A stretch of DNA of 64,000 nucleotides from Cenococcum geophilum 1.58 (Eukaryota; Ascomycota; Dothideomycetes; Gloniales; Gloniaceae). Below the pieces are notes generated by a model. That model was given only the letters and a program-made list of their open reading frames with translations, was not told the origin of the DNA and did no database searches. Position numbers and translations under genes: made by a program. Every line of letters starts with the position of its first letter. The first letter of the stretch is position 1. Shown in pieces: positions 12,690 through 23,394 of this stretch. The stretch lies in contig KV748237.1 of assembly GCA_001692895.1 (NCBI GenBank), forward strand, positions 434,001-498,000, given 5' to 3'.

Positions 12690-15600
12690 ATATTATCTAA
12701 GATAATAGAAATAGAAGAAGGGTAGATATAAGGGCGTTAATATTAAAGAGATAAATAATAATATACCCTTACGCTATTAAAGCATAGAGTATTAAATAGC
12801 CTATTATAGGGCTAAGCTAAAGCAATATAATAAGTAGCCACTTATATAATATATAGACGATAATGCACTATTATACTATTAAACCTTAGAAGGGCATTAT
12901 ATAACTAATTATAAGGCCGAATTGGAGTAAGGTAATAAGTGGCCACCTATATAAGCTCTAGGCGATAATATTATTAATAAGCTAAATAATAGGGCTGCGG
13001 ATATGTACTATAACAATAATTCCGTAATATTTAATAGGTATATAACCTAGTAGTAATTAAGACTAATTAGTAAACTTTAACTAGAATATCTATAGACGTC
13101 TTTTAGACTAAAATATTTAAAAAGGCCACTAGCCGCGCTATAGGAAAGCCTCTAAGATAGAACTAAGGAAATCCGTAAACTATAAATAATACTACAGTAG
13201 TATATAACATTATACTGCGTATTAAGCGTACTAGCAATATACTAGATAAGATACCTCCCCTATTTTATCTATTTAGTAGTAAGGCAGAATAAATACAGGT
13301 CTTATAATAGGTAAGCTATAGGACTTCTAACTGTTACGGACGCTTTAAGTACGATGTTATAACTGCTTAGAGAAGAGACGGAAGAAGCTAGTTGGTTAAT
13401 TCAGGCACGGTCCAGGATGGAGCCGGTAGAACTATATGACGAGGAATGGTAACCGAGGTTACATGATGTGCTATGTATTAAACGAGAGGAACGAGAGGAA
13501 CTCACGTACCTTATATATAAGACGTACATCACGTACAAGAAGGATTTCATAGGAGTACGGTTGTGTATTTAAGGACCCTTAGTTCCTACCTAGATAGTTC
13601 CTTCCTTATAGTGATTCTTAGAATACAATTAGAGTTAATCTATTGGGCAACCACTCCACCAGTTGTTATTACGTTGTTGACTTTTGTACTTGCATTTTCT
13701 ACACACCTAGCCTAATAACAGGACCTACCGTAGTTCCTGCTACAAGGTTCCGTTACACTAACCGCGCTATTAATAAGTGGTTTAATAATATTAGGCTTTA
13801 GGAAATATTTACTAACTATTTTTCTTACTAGAGTGCTAATAATATTAAAGCAAAACTACTTTTAAAATAGATGTAATCTAAGAGTAATTAACCGCAGTAG
13901 ATTAAAATAATTATAACTATAGGGGACTAGCAGCTACTAGTACGTTACTAAAATGCTCTAAAGATTATGTCCTTTTTTATTAGTTACGGCCCTTTCTAAG
14001 GAGATATAACTTTCTTACTAGTAAGGTAGTACTTATTAGCAGGAACAAGAATATATAATAAGCTTAATACAGTAGACTAGTAGTAGGAGACGTAAGAGCA
14101 GCTACTACTTAGCGCAACTATAGTGCTAATTATATTAGCTAGTGATAAAACCTAACTAATATAATATACTAGCAGCAAGAAAGTATAGCCGCTCTATATT
14201 TTAATTAGAAATATTAAACTGCGTGTTTAATAATCTGTAAATTAACTAGCCCTATTATTACTTATATACCTCCTAGTCTATATACCTAGTAACTAAATAA
14301 TATAACTAGTGGTGCAACATAAGACCCTTACGGCTATCCTTAAACGTATACTTTAGCGACAACCCTACTACTAGTATAGTTATACTAATAATGCCTATAG
14401 CATTAAAAAAAGCTAGTAAAGAAGGAGTATATCTCCTATATATAGATAGCTAGAATTAATACTACTTTCTACTTCTAGCTGTATTTATAGCTAATTATAA
14501 AAAATAGATTACGCTTATAGGTATTAAAAGTAGCTATAAATATTCGACTTATTATATATATATAAATAAACAGTATAATCTAATAACTGCCATCTAGCGA
14601 CCGTGGCCGTTCTATATATACTAATTAATAAAAGACTAAATACAAATATAGTAGGAAGGTTGTAATACTAATAAGAAGGATAACTTAGATTATATTTAGC
14701 CGTTCTACAACTTTATATAGGGCTATAATCTATTTAATATCTATAAGATAATAGCGCCTAATTTTCTATACTAGGTGCTTAAAGGCCTTACTAGTAAACA
14801 TTTTATATACTAAATTAAGGGGCTTATATAAAGCGAAATATAGGCCAGAAAATATTAGGGCCTTAATATCCCGCGCATAGATAATTACGGCTAGGAGATA
14901 TTAAACATTAATATACTTATTACCACCCGCTTTATATAGGTGGAATAATTTACTAATATAATAGTATAGGATAGCTAGGTAAATATTAGCTAATAAATAG
15001 GAAAGATATATAAATCTCTATTACGACAATTAGTCCCTACTATAGCACCCTTACTAAAATAGAATAAAGGCGCTATACTATTTATCTAGGCGTTTATAGA
15101 CTTTACTATACTATCTTAATATATATTATATAATAAATTAACCATCTAATACCTAGTAGTAGCTATTTATAGAATAGATAAGATAAAGGATATATTCCTT
15201 CCGTTTTAACTAAGTAAGGTAAGACTACTACACTTTAATATTCCTAAGCTATATATTATTACCTACTATCTAAAGAGTATTTAGTAACTAAAAGTAATCG
15301 GAGGCATAAATATAGAGTATTTAGAGCAAGTATATAAGCTATAAAAGGTATTCTACTATAGGACTAATAAACGGAACAACTATAAAGAGTAGATGCTATA
15401 ATATAACACTATATATCTTAACACTATACTTTAAAACAAACTTAAGCTATAAGCGTTAACTAATATAATTAATATAGTAGACCTAATAAGCGTAATATAG
15501 ATAATATAACTAGGCCCTATAGTTAATATATGCGTATATCGCTTATATATATAGAACTTCAATAACTATATAACTTAGATACTTTAAGACTAGAGAATTA

Positions 15601-16520
15601 ATATATCTATCTAGCGTACGGTTAAGGAGGTATAGCGCTAAATAGAAATTACCGACCTTATATCTAAACTAGCCCCCTTTATAAGGGAATGCCGTAAGTA
15701 AATTAATAGAATCCGGTAAATAGACTAGGATATTAACTAACTAAAGGCCGATAATAATTAGGTATTAAAGATGCCCTTAAGCATCTATTACAGCGTTATA
15801 TACTATATTTGCTTTAGAAAGAATACTACTAATACTAATAAGCTTAATAAGGTGTTTACTTAATATACCCCATTATAAGCTAACACTAAAGCCCCCTACT
15901 ATAATGCTATAATAGTGCAAGAATATAAGTAGGTAAATAACAGCCTCTATAGTAATAAAGTAGGGAGGCTTTATCTACTACTTATAATCTAAAATACTAG
16001 GTAATTAAATAGTAAGGGTAAATACCTAAAATATACTAATGCGTTAGTAGAGACCCTTTAAATTTATAACGGTAGTAAGATTAATATAAGAACTAAAATG
16101 CTTAGAGTGTAGAGTATAAAGCTATTTAACAGTAGGATAAAACGTATGCTAGATACCCTCTAAATATATAATATTAACTATATTATAAGGCCTATCTTAC
16201 TTATACTAACAGATATTAATATTACAGACTGTTTTTTATAAATAACTATAGTAATTAGAATATATATAATACTATATATAATAAAGATTCCGAGCAAATA
16301 AATAGGGTATAGATTAATGCATATATAAGGAAATAGGCTTATACTAGGTAGTAAATAAATATAACTTAGCTAAAATAGCGGTAAGTTATAACTAGCGGCG
16401 CCAGATTATAATAAAGGGGTAGATTACTGTAACTATAATAAACTAAAACATAACACTACTACGTATTGCCCTTTACACGCTAGCTACCCTTTATATCCTA
16501 TATACTATACTATCTACCTT
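12690..16520 (+). pseudogene. Plavaka-type (CACTA-like) transposase relic, split by solo LTR
   Basis: A long + frame runs from about 12690 to 13331 and, after the solo LTR, from 13763 to about 16520. Hallmarks of fungal Plavaka transposases are readable. These are a SATIVLIILASDKTQL block at 14111-14160 (family: GATIVPVILASDKT), the RPLRLSLN...FSDNPTTS block near 14310-14380, the LKGLTSKH block near 14785, and an INIEYLEQ...FYYRTNKR block at 15310-15380 (family: NTEYSERLH...TNKR). The family mobilises DNA by a DDE cut-and-paste mechanism. I found no terminal CACTA inverted repeats, so the element ends are undefined. Stops at former Gln codons throughout. The N-terminal 200 residues are not recognised and could belong to something else. 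Confidence 0.7.
13332..13757 (+). repeat. solo LTR of the Gypsy family, TSD CTAAC
   Basis: 426 bp starting TGTTACGG and ending CCGTTACA, flanked by perfect 5-bp duplications CTAAC at 13327-13331 and 13758-13762. Removing the LTR and one CTAAC joins the two halves of the transposase relic. It matches the Gypsy-1 5' LTR (35646-36052) and, inverted, the Gypsy-2 3' LTR (54589-55013). It is clearly less RIPped than those two, with CpA and TpG largely kept. Confidence 0.93.
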
Positions 16521-16559
16521 AAGAGTAGGTAAATATTGTAAGGAACTAGGCTTCTGTAT

Positions 16560-18000
16560 AGTATAGAAAAAATATTATATAAAGTAAAACCCTATACTAT
16601 AGCAAGGTAATTTAATCGCCCCGTTATAAAGCCTAATAAATAGTTAAACCGCCCTCCTAACTTATTATTACAAGTTTATTAAAACTCCTTTTTATATACT
16701 TAGCGAGAAATACCTAATTTATATTATAAAAGTTAACTAGGTCGTTATTTAAAGTATATTAGGTATAAGACTCTAGACCATCTAGTATCTTTTAAGAAAG
16801 TAAGGTATATATAAAAGCTAAATAGTTCTACTAAACTAATATACTTATCCTTTACCTATCCTATAGAAAAGTAAATAAAGACGCCGTAAGTTAAGTAGTA
16901 GCTCCTAAGATAATCTAGATCTTAAAGGGGATAATATTAGGCTCTATACTATAACTATCTCTATTAAAAGGCAAGGCTATTATTAATATACCATAGTACA
17001 ACCTATTATTATTAATTTTAATAATATTATCCTAACAGACAGTCCTATTCTTATTAGATAAAAGCCTATAAACCCTAAGCAACTATAAGACATCTAAAAC
17101 CTATACTTAAAAGAAACGTATATATTACTTAAATAAATAACTACTATAGGATAACTTTAGACAACGTATAAAGCAGCTACTTAGCCTAGTTAATATAAAG
17201 ATATATAGTATTACTTAGACATATCTTATTATATAAGTAATAACAGGCTCTATACCTAAAGAGCTCTATCTCTTTCCCTAGCTAGAAATAAATATAAGTA
17301 GTCTAAATACACTAATAAAGCAGACATGGAAAGAGGTAATTACTATTATAAACTGTTATAAAAACCCGATAAATAAAGTATTAAGTATACTACTAGGGCT
17401 GGCAGTACGCAAGGTTCGCGGTCCTTAGATTTAATAGCACTATACTAACTAATTTTCTAGCTATATAACCAGCTTAGCGTATTTTAGTATTATATAATAA
17501 ATATAGTACGTAATACTATTACCGGGAGCTATAACTGCCTTAAACTAGATACTAAGGCCGTAGTAAAAGAAGTAGCGGAACTACTTAAGGATAACCGCTT
17601 TACGCTCGGTAGCCTAGTTAGTACTCTACCTTTTACTATACCTAACTAAGGCTAGGATAGAGAGATAAAATTTAGGATACTAATTATTGCACGTTATATT
17701 AAGCGCGTGTTCTTTAATACTAGGCTAAGGTTACTCGCCCTTAATAAAAATAGTACTAACCTCTTCTTACCTATTATAGCTAATACAATATAGCTTATAT
17801 ATATAGTAATTTAATATACTTTTAAGGACTATAAAAGCGGAATATAAGTTATTTATAAGTTTAAAGCTAACGCTATAATTATAGGTAAATCTATAGGAAG
17901 CCTCTTATTATACTTACTAAAGTATATTATAGATAGTTAGGAGTAACTATAGAATATTTAAAAAAAGCTACTAACCTAAGCTTAATAAAAGGCTATATAG
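16560..18000 (+). pseudogene. unknown protein relic downstream of Plavaka gene
   Basis: From about 17140 to 17985 one + frame gives a coherent protein with few stops. Readable segments include ADMERGNYYYKLLQKPDK near 17325, AGSTQGSRSLDLIALYQL near 17400, AVVKEVAELLKDNRFTLGSL near 17555 and KSIGSLLLYLLKYIIDS near 17890. A separate frame between 16560 and 17000 (LDHLVSFKKVRYI) may be its N-terminus or the tail of the transposase. No family recognised. Its tandem position directly after the transposase suggests it may be a second gene of the same element, which is inference. Confidence 0.4.
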
Positions 18001-18459
18001 GCTACTTCTATAATAAGTTAATAAGATACGGAATATAACTAGAGATAAAATACTATAAACTTAGTAGATAATTAGTAATCCGTTTAAAGATACTATAAAA
18101 GATCTAAAGGAACTAGATCCTAAATATAATAATAGGTTTACTTAACAACCGTATACTATAAGTATAAATATATAATATTACATTAATCGCATCGCAACAT
18201 TATATCGCGATACTCGCTCTATACTATAGCACTTTACCGCCATTTCCTATATTATAATATTGCGCTATTTTAATTATTATATACGGGCTAATAAAGATAA
18301 TATAATAGGACAACGATAGCCTAGTATATTTATTGTAAAGAATAAACCCTAAAACTATATATAAGGTCTCCTTTTTATAATATACTAATAAAATAATTTT
18401 AATGCTATATAACTATAATATTAACGCTATTTAAGCGCGCCTTAAATAAATTTAAGGTA
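18001..18459. other. AT-rich stretch, no gene recognised
   Basis: Dense TA, short A-rich runs and no sustained coherent frame. It probably links the two coding relics around it or is intronic/intergenic. Confidence 0.35.
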
Positions 18460-18780
18460 ATAATAAATAGGAAATAGGAATTAATTACCGCATCTTATAG
18501 TATACTTTTACCGGCAAGTTTAAGGTTATAGATATTATAAATAGTGCTATATTAAAGGATATAAAGGCCCGCCTACAGAGTAAAGATAGACTAGTAATAC
18601 TGAAATTTGCTAATAAAGAAAATAAGAGTAAAAAAGGCAGCGGAATAAATAGGGAAAATAATAGTAACAAAAAAAATAAAAGTAGAGAAGGCAGCGGGAT
18701 AGACAGGGAAAATAATAGTAAGAATAACGGTAAGAATAAAGATAATTAGGGGTTTAATAGTACGGTACTACTATCGTGGC
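18460..18780 (+). pseudogene. unknown coding fragment with Asn/Lys/Ser-rich repeat
   Basis: The frame from about 18485 reads a plausible globular piece (FTGKFKVIDIINSAILKDIK, then ARLQSKDRLVILKFANK) followed by a basic/Asn tail made of two 18-residue repeats (unit NKSKKGSGINRENNSNKK) and GKNKDN. It could be the C-terminus of the preceding unknown gene. No function inferred. Confidence 0.38.
18621..18728 (+). repeat. two 54-bp coding tandem repeats
   Basis: Two adjacent 54-bp units begin at 18621 (AATAAGAGTA) and 18675 (AATAAAAGTA). Each encodes 18 residues with GSGI-x-RENNS at the core. Unit length is a multiple of three, so the frame is kept. Most differences are G/A. Confidence 0.75.
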
Positions 18781-19190
18781 GGGACTTATATAAATATTAA
18801 ACTTAAAATAGTAGGTTAACTAAAGGGCATTATTAGGCGTATTAAGGTTATACTATAGTACTATTAGGTTAAAATATATTCTTTATATAATATATACTAG
18901 GCGTATAAAATAAGTAGAGAACACTAACTATATAAAATAAGTAAAGGGTATTAACTATATAGACTAAATAAAGTATACTAATTGCGCGGAATAGGTAAAT
19001 ACTACTAACTATATAGACTAAGCAAATACTATTAAGTACGTAGAAAGAGCAACGCTTATTTATTACTTAAAGTAAGTAAGATATATAAAATGCGTAAGGG
19101 GGGTATTATATATTAATTACGTATTAAGTATAGAGAGAGCTTAATAAAATAAAGGCACTACTTACCTAAGTAGCTATAAATACGCAATTA
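18781..19190. other. AT-rich interval with imperfect short repeats
   Basis: Around 18900-19030 the motif AACTATATAGACTAA-like recurs several times, alternating with AAATAAGTA. No gene seen. It leads directly into the 30-bp minisatellite. Confidence 0.4.
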
Positions 19191-19530
19191 GCTATACTAT
19201 ATTATTAAATACAGTAGTATACTGCACCGCGTTATTAGATACGGTAGTATACTTATACTATATTACTAAATACGGCAATATACTACACTATATTATTAAA
19301 TACGGCAAAATGCTATACTGCGTTATTAAATACGGCAGAATACTATACCGCGTTATTAAATACGGCAGAATACTACACCACGTTATTAGATACGGCAGTA
19401 TACTTACACCGCGTTACTAGATACGACAGTATACTACACTACATTATTAGATGCGGCAGTATACTACATCGCGTTATTAAATGCGGCAGTATGCTATACC
19501 GCGTTGTTAGATGCGGCAGTATGCCGCACC
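19191..19530. repeat. 30-bp minisatellite, 11 units
   Basis: Eleven tandem units of 30-31 bp begin at about 19201, 19231, 19262, 19292, 19322, 19352, 19382, 19412, 19443, 19472 and 19502. The least mutated unit (last) reads GTTGTTAGATGCGGCAGTAT followed by GCCGCACC. The left units have lost TG and CA (GATGCGG to AATACAG or AATACGG), the right units keep them, so RIP damage falls from left to right. Could be subterminal repeats of the CACTA-like element; unproven. Confidence 0.9.
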
Positions 19531-19635
19531 TAAGTTAATACTATACGCTATACGTTGCAGTGCGCGGATTGCGCATTTGGCCGCTAAATGCCGCTAAATG
19601 CTGCGAAAATGCTGGTAAATTTTTTCCTGACGAGC

Positions 19636-19707
19636 GCTGGAGTAGGTATTGGCGTTAGAGTAGGTATTAGCGCTAGCGTAGGTATTGGCGCTAGAGTAGG
19701 TATTAGA
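19636..19707. repeat. 18-bp tandem repeat, 4 units
   Basis: Four 18-bp units of the form GCTAGAGTAGGTATTGGC, alternating TTGGC and TTAGC/TTAGA ends. Just upstream (19583-19615) a second short repeat, GCCGCTAAAT, is present twice, with GCTGCGAAAAT following. The sequence here is not RIPped. Confidence 0.85.
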
Positions 19708-20559
19708 GCTAGTCCTAATAAGGATATATTTAGGCTCTCTTAAATACCCCTTTTAGCTTTATCTATAGTATATAATAGAGGAGTAGGTAAGTAAGCTTTA
19801 CCCTACCGAATGAAAATATAGTGCTCCTGTTATATTGCCCTAATTATCCTCCACCGTTAAGCTATTTTAGGGGTATCTTAGCTATTCTGGCTGTAAGGCA
19901 GGAAGGCGTTCTCGGGGTTATTTTTAGGTTAAGTAGTTTGCTAGCGCCTTGTAGAATAATTCTTAGTAGTAGAACCTAGCCCTATAAAAGCTTTCCGCTT
20001 TTTTAAAATAAATATAGAGTTCTAAAAAAGTAAGTATAAGTAAAAGTAATATATAGGTAAAACGTGCCTTTGACTGATATAGCTGGTATAGCTTTAAAAG
20101 CTTCTTTAACAGGCCGTCATTAATAAAGTTAATGCGGGGCTTATAAACACGGCACTTAATATACTTAATTACAGTAGGCTCTACCACGTTTATAATATAT
20201 ATAGTAGTGTTAATTAAGGTGTCAACAAAAAAGGAATACTGAGATATTTTAACGTTCGCAATATTTTAATATTTATTACGTAGATTCTACCATAACTTAC
20301 CGCGTGCTACATTTTTTAAACCAATTAAAAGCGAGCCCGGCAAAGTTTTTAAACCAATTAAAGACAGGCTTGGCGAAATTTAAAAATTAGGATAGGAAAG
20401 TAATAGACCACTTGTACCTCGGATTAATAAAATCAATAACGAGCTTATATATATTTCAAATAGGCCAAATTAAAGCTTTTATATTACTCTTTCGATCTTA
20501 ATATCGCTTGAATTAATTTAACTACGTTATAGTAGTGATATAGACCTACGCGCCGACTA
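19708..20559. other. interval without gene; short direct duplication at 20310-20380
   Basis: Mixed composition, lighter RIP on the left. At about 20310-20380 a roughly 35-bp segment is duplicated (TTTTTTAAACCAATTAAA followed by a G-rich AGCCCGGCAAA or AGGCTTGGCGAAA). No coding frame I can support on either strand. Confidence 0.4.
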
Positions 20560-22020
20560 ATTGTATAGACGACTCCTATATTCCTACGACGTCCCTTTTT
20601 AGATTAACTACTCTTTAATCTACTTATTTATAGGCTATATATTATACCTAAATATATAATAGAGCCTTTTAAGAGCCAAGATATTAAGGAATTAATATAC
20701 CTACTACTTTACGCACTTTAAAGACACTAATAACTCTATTAGAGCTTAACGTCGTTATATTAAATAGAGCCGTTCTAAACCCTAGTAAGTATAATTAGGA
20801 TTAGGCTTACCTTTATACGGGTAAAAGTCTTTAAAATAGTAGTAGAATTATAAAATAGAGGGCTTATAGCTTTCTAAGCGGTATAGATCTTATTAGAGAT
20901 AAATACCTATATATACACCTTTGGGTAGAGCTTTAAAAAAATTCCTTATTAACGCCTAAGTGGCTACATTAATAGAAGGTATCTACTTACTTCTTAAAGC
21001 AGTAAGAAAGTGGCCTAAAATAACCTATATCTAATGGTTAAAGCTTATAAGTTAAATAAAGTGGTAGAACTACTAAGATAGTCTTACGCGCGAGCATATA
21101 CTCAACTAATTGCTAAGTAAGGTAGCTCTAATAATTATCTATTAAAAGTAGGCGGTATTGCTATATTTTACCGTTAGAATCTTCTATAAGATATCTCGTA
21201 TATTTATTATAATATTTAATATAATATAGGCTTAAAGAGTTATCTATTTACCAACTAGGGAAAGTAGTATATATATATCCACGAAGGCTCTTATTTTACT
21301 TACTAATTTAATAGTATCTTTATTAGTAGTATTACGGCTTCTAAATGAAGAAGGCAGCTGGTAGAGAGCTATTAGTATAAATTGTTTTAATTATAGATAC
21401 TAACTTATAAGTACCAAGCTATATAATTATTCGATTTTTTAACCTTTCCCTACACATCTTACCCGATATAATTATTTAGGTCACCGCTATAAGGCTTAGT
21501 AATACACCCTTTTTATTAGAGTTATAGATAAATTTTAAATACTTAACTTAATATTGCTTAAATATAGTACGGAAAAACCTAAACTAATTATATATAACTA
21601 CTAGATCGCTATTTTAAGCTCTCTAGCAGTTAAGCTAATAACTTAGAGTAGTACTAAAACCGTAGCGTTAAACGAATCTTTACCCCTAATACTTGCCTAT
21701 AATACAGCCTTCGCTTAAAAGGGAATAAGCCATTTTTAAAAGTATATAAGCCCTTAACGGAAGGCCCTAGGATTAATATTCGTAGGGCTATTTAATAATT
21801 TACTATTTTTATAAAGGATATAATAAACCTAGGTAAGCTTTGTGTTATATAAAACGGCTAGTAAAACGATATCTAATAGTAGATCTAGGTACTCTATATA
21901 CGCTAGAGGCCTTATAAACTAACGGCTTAACACTAGAAAAAAGATCTTATATAATATTTTATATAGTAGTTTCGGCTTTACAAAAGGGCAAGGATTGATT
22001 TAGTATCGTATAATATATTA
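20560..22020 (+). pseudogene. unknown RIPped coding relic
   Basis: One + frame holds together from about 20576 to 22000 when stops are read as Gln/Trp. Readable segments include LRTLKTLITLLELNVVILNR near 20715, KAAGRELLVQIVLIIDTN near 21345, NLSLHILPDIIIQVTAIRL near 21440 and KRLVKRYLIVDLGTLYTLEA near 21855. No family recognised, no start codon trusted. It ends just before the hAT insertion at 22079, whose TSD may interrupt it; the sequence right of the hAT element (from 27431) does not obviously continue it. Confidence 0.35.
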
Positions 22021-23394
22021 GGGCTTTTTAATTGTGGCGTAATTTGCTATAAAATTAGAAATAGTAAGCATTTCCATACAGGCTTGCAAATCATTTAACG
22101 AGGCTTTAATATTAAATTGAATTGAATGCTAAGACTCAATTAATTTAATCAACTAAGAGCTCGCGGCCTTGGTAACGCATTCAATCTAGAGGTCCTAATT
22201 AAATTAAGTTAATTAAAAAATATTAAAGCTTTTGATATTATATAGAAATGTACTAAAGTTTATATATAGTAATGCCCTAAACCTTATTTGTTAGTATTAC
22301 TTACTAAAAAAGTTTATCTAAGCATTACCCGTTATTTATACCATTATATTAGCGCTAAAGTCTTACAGATAAGCAGAGTTTTACTACTAGATTCGCCCCA
22401 TGGCTTCTAATGCGTTAAATGATTGGTAAATAAATACCTTAACCCTTTCTATTGCTTGTTCTAATTCTACTATACCTACAAACCTCTAACGCGCCTTAGA
22501 TTATAGCTTAGACGGTAATACTAACGCGTTTACTACTAATTTCCAGCCAGATAATTACGCAGATGTTAACTAGAAACGCCTTCTTAGCTACTACCTTCCT
22601 TATTTAACGTTAGGTAGACGTTATAGAGCTATATAGAAGTATAGATATAATATTAAGTATAGTAAAACAGGCAAGCGGTATTAGCTTTACAGAATCTGTT
22701 ATAAAAAGAAGGCTTATATATAATACATATATCTAGATTTAGGTACCGCTAATTACTTAAAGTATATGCAGAAAGAATATAGTATTAGCGGCGATTCTAC
22801 TAATCGGGTAAAGCAAGGACGATTAGTCTTTAAATAGCTATAGCTTTAAGCTAATAAGCTAGAGGATTAAGCCTAAATAAATACCCTTATCTAAAGCCTT
22901 AATTCGGATTGTTTTACTTAGCTTTTAATATAATAGGTTGTCCGCGATAATATTCCATTTTATAAGCTTAAAAGTAGCTTATTTCGTGATCTTATAGGGT
23001 ACGCTAATTAAGCTATATTAACCGCAGGCCTCTTACCTTTACATTCGATAATAAGAGAGTTAATAATTACTAAGTTTAATTAATATAAGGAAGTTGTTAC
23101 TGCTTTACTACGTAGAGCGCTAGGCAAGATTTATCTATTATTTAATCTTTAGGCGTCTCGCAATTACTTATTATTACTTAATAAGCTTAGCTTTAGGCCG
23201 CTATTATATTAATTACTAACTACTATATAGGAATTGTTATTTACTTTATAGACATAAAGAACTAGTACCGTTCCTTCCTTCTAGCCCTACCCTATTAAGA
23301 AGAGCGATATCTTGGCGTTAATATAGCAGCCAATATTACGAAAATCCTTACTAAGTTTGGAATTAGTAAGCGGTAAGTGGGTTACTTTATAGCT

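Noticed and set aside
12690..16520. Starship 'captain' (DUF3435 tyrosine recombinase) as the mobilising gene
   Set aside because: Conserved blocks match Plavaka DDE transposases, not tyrosine recombinases.
19191..19530. Possible CRISPR array
   Set aside because: Units are contiguous 30-bp tandem repeats without unique spacers, in a eukaryotic context.
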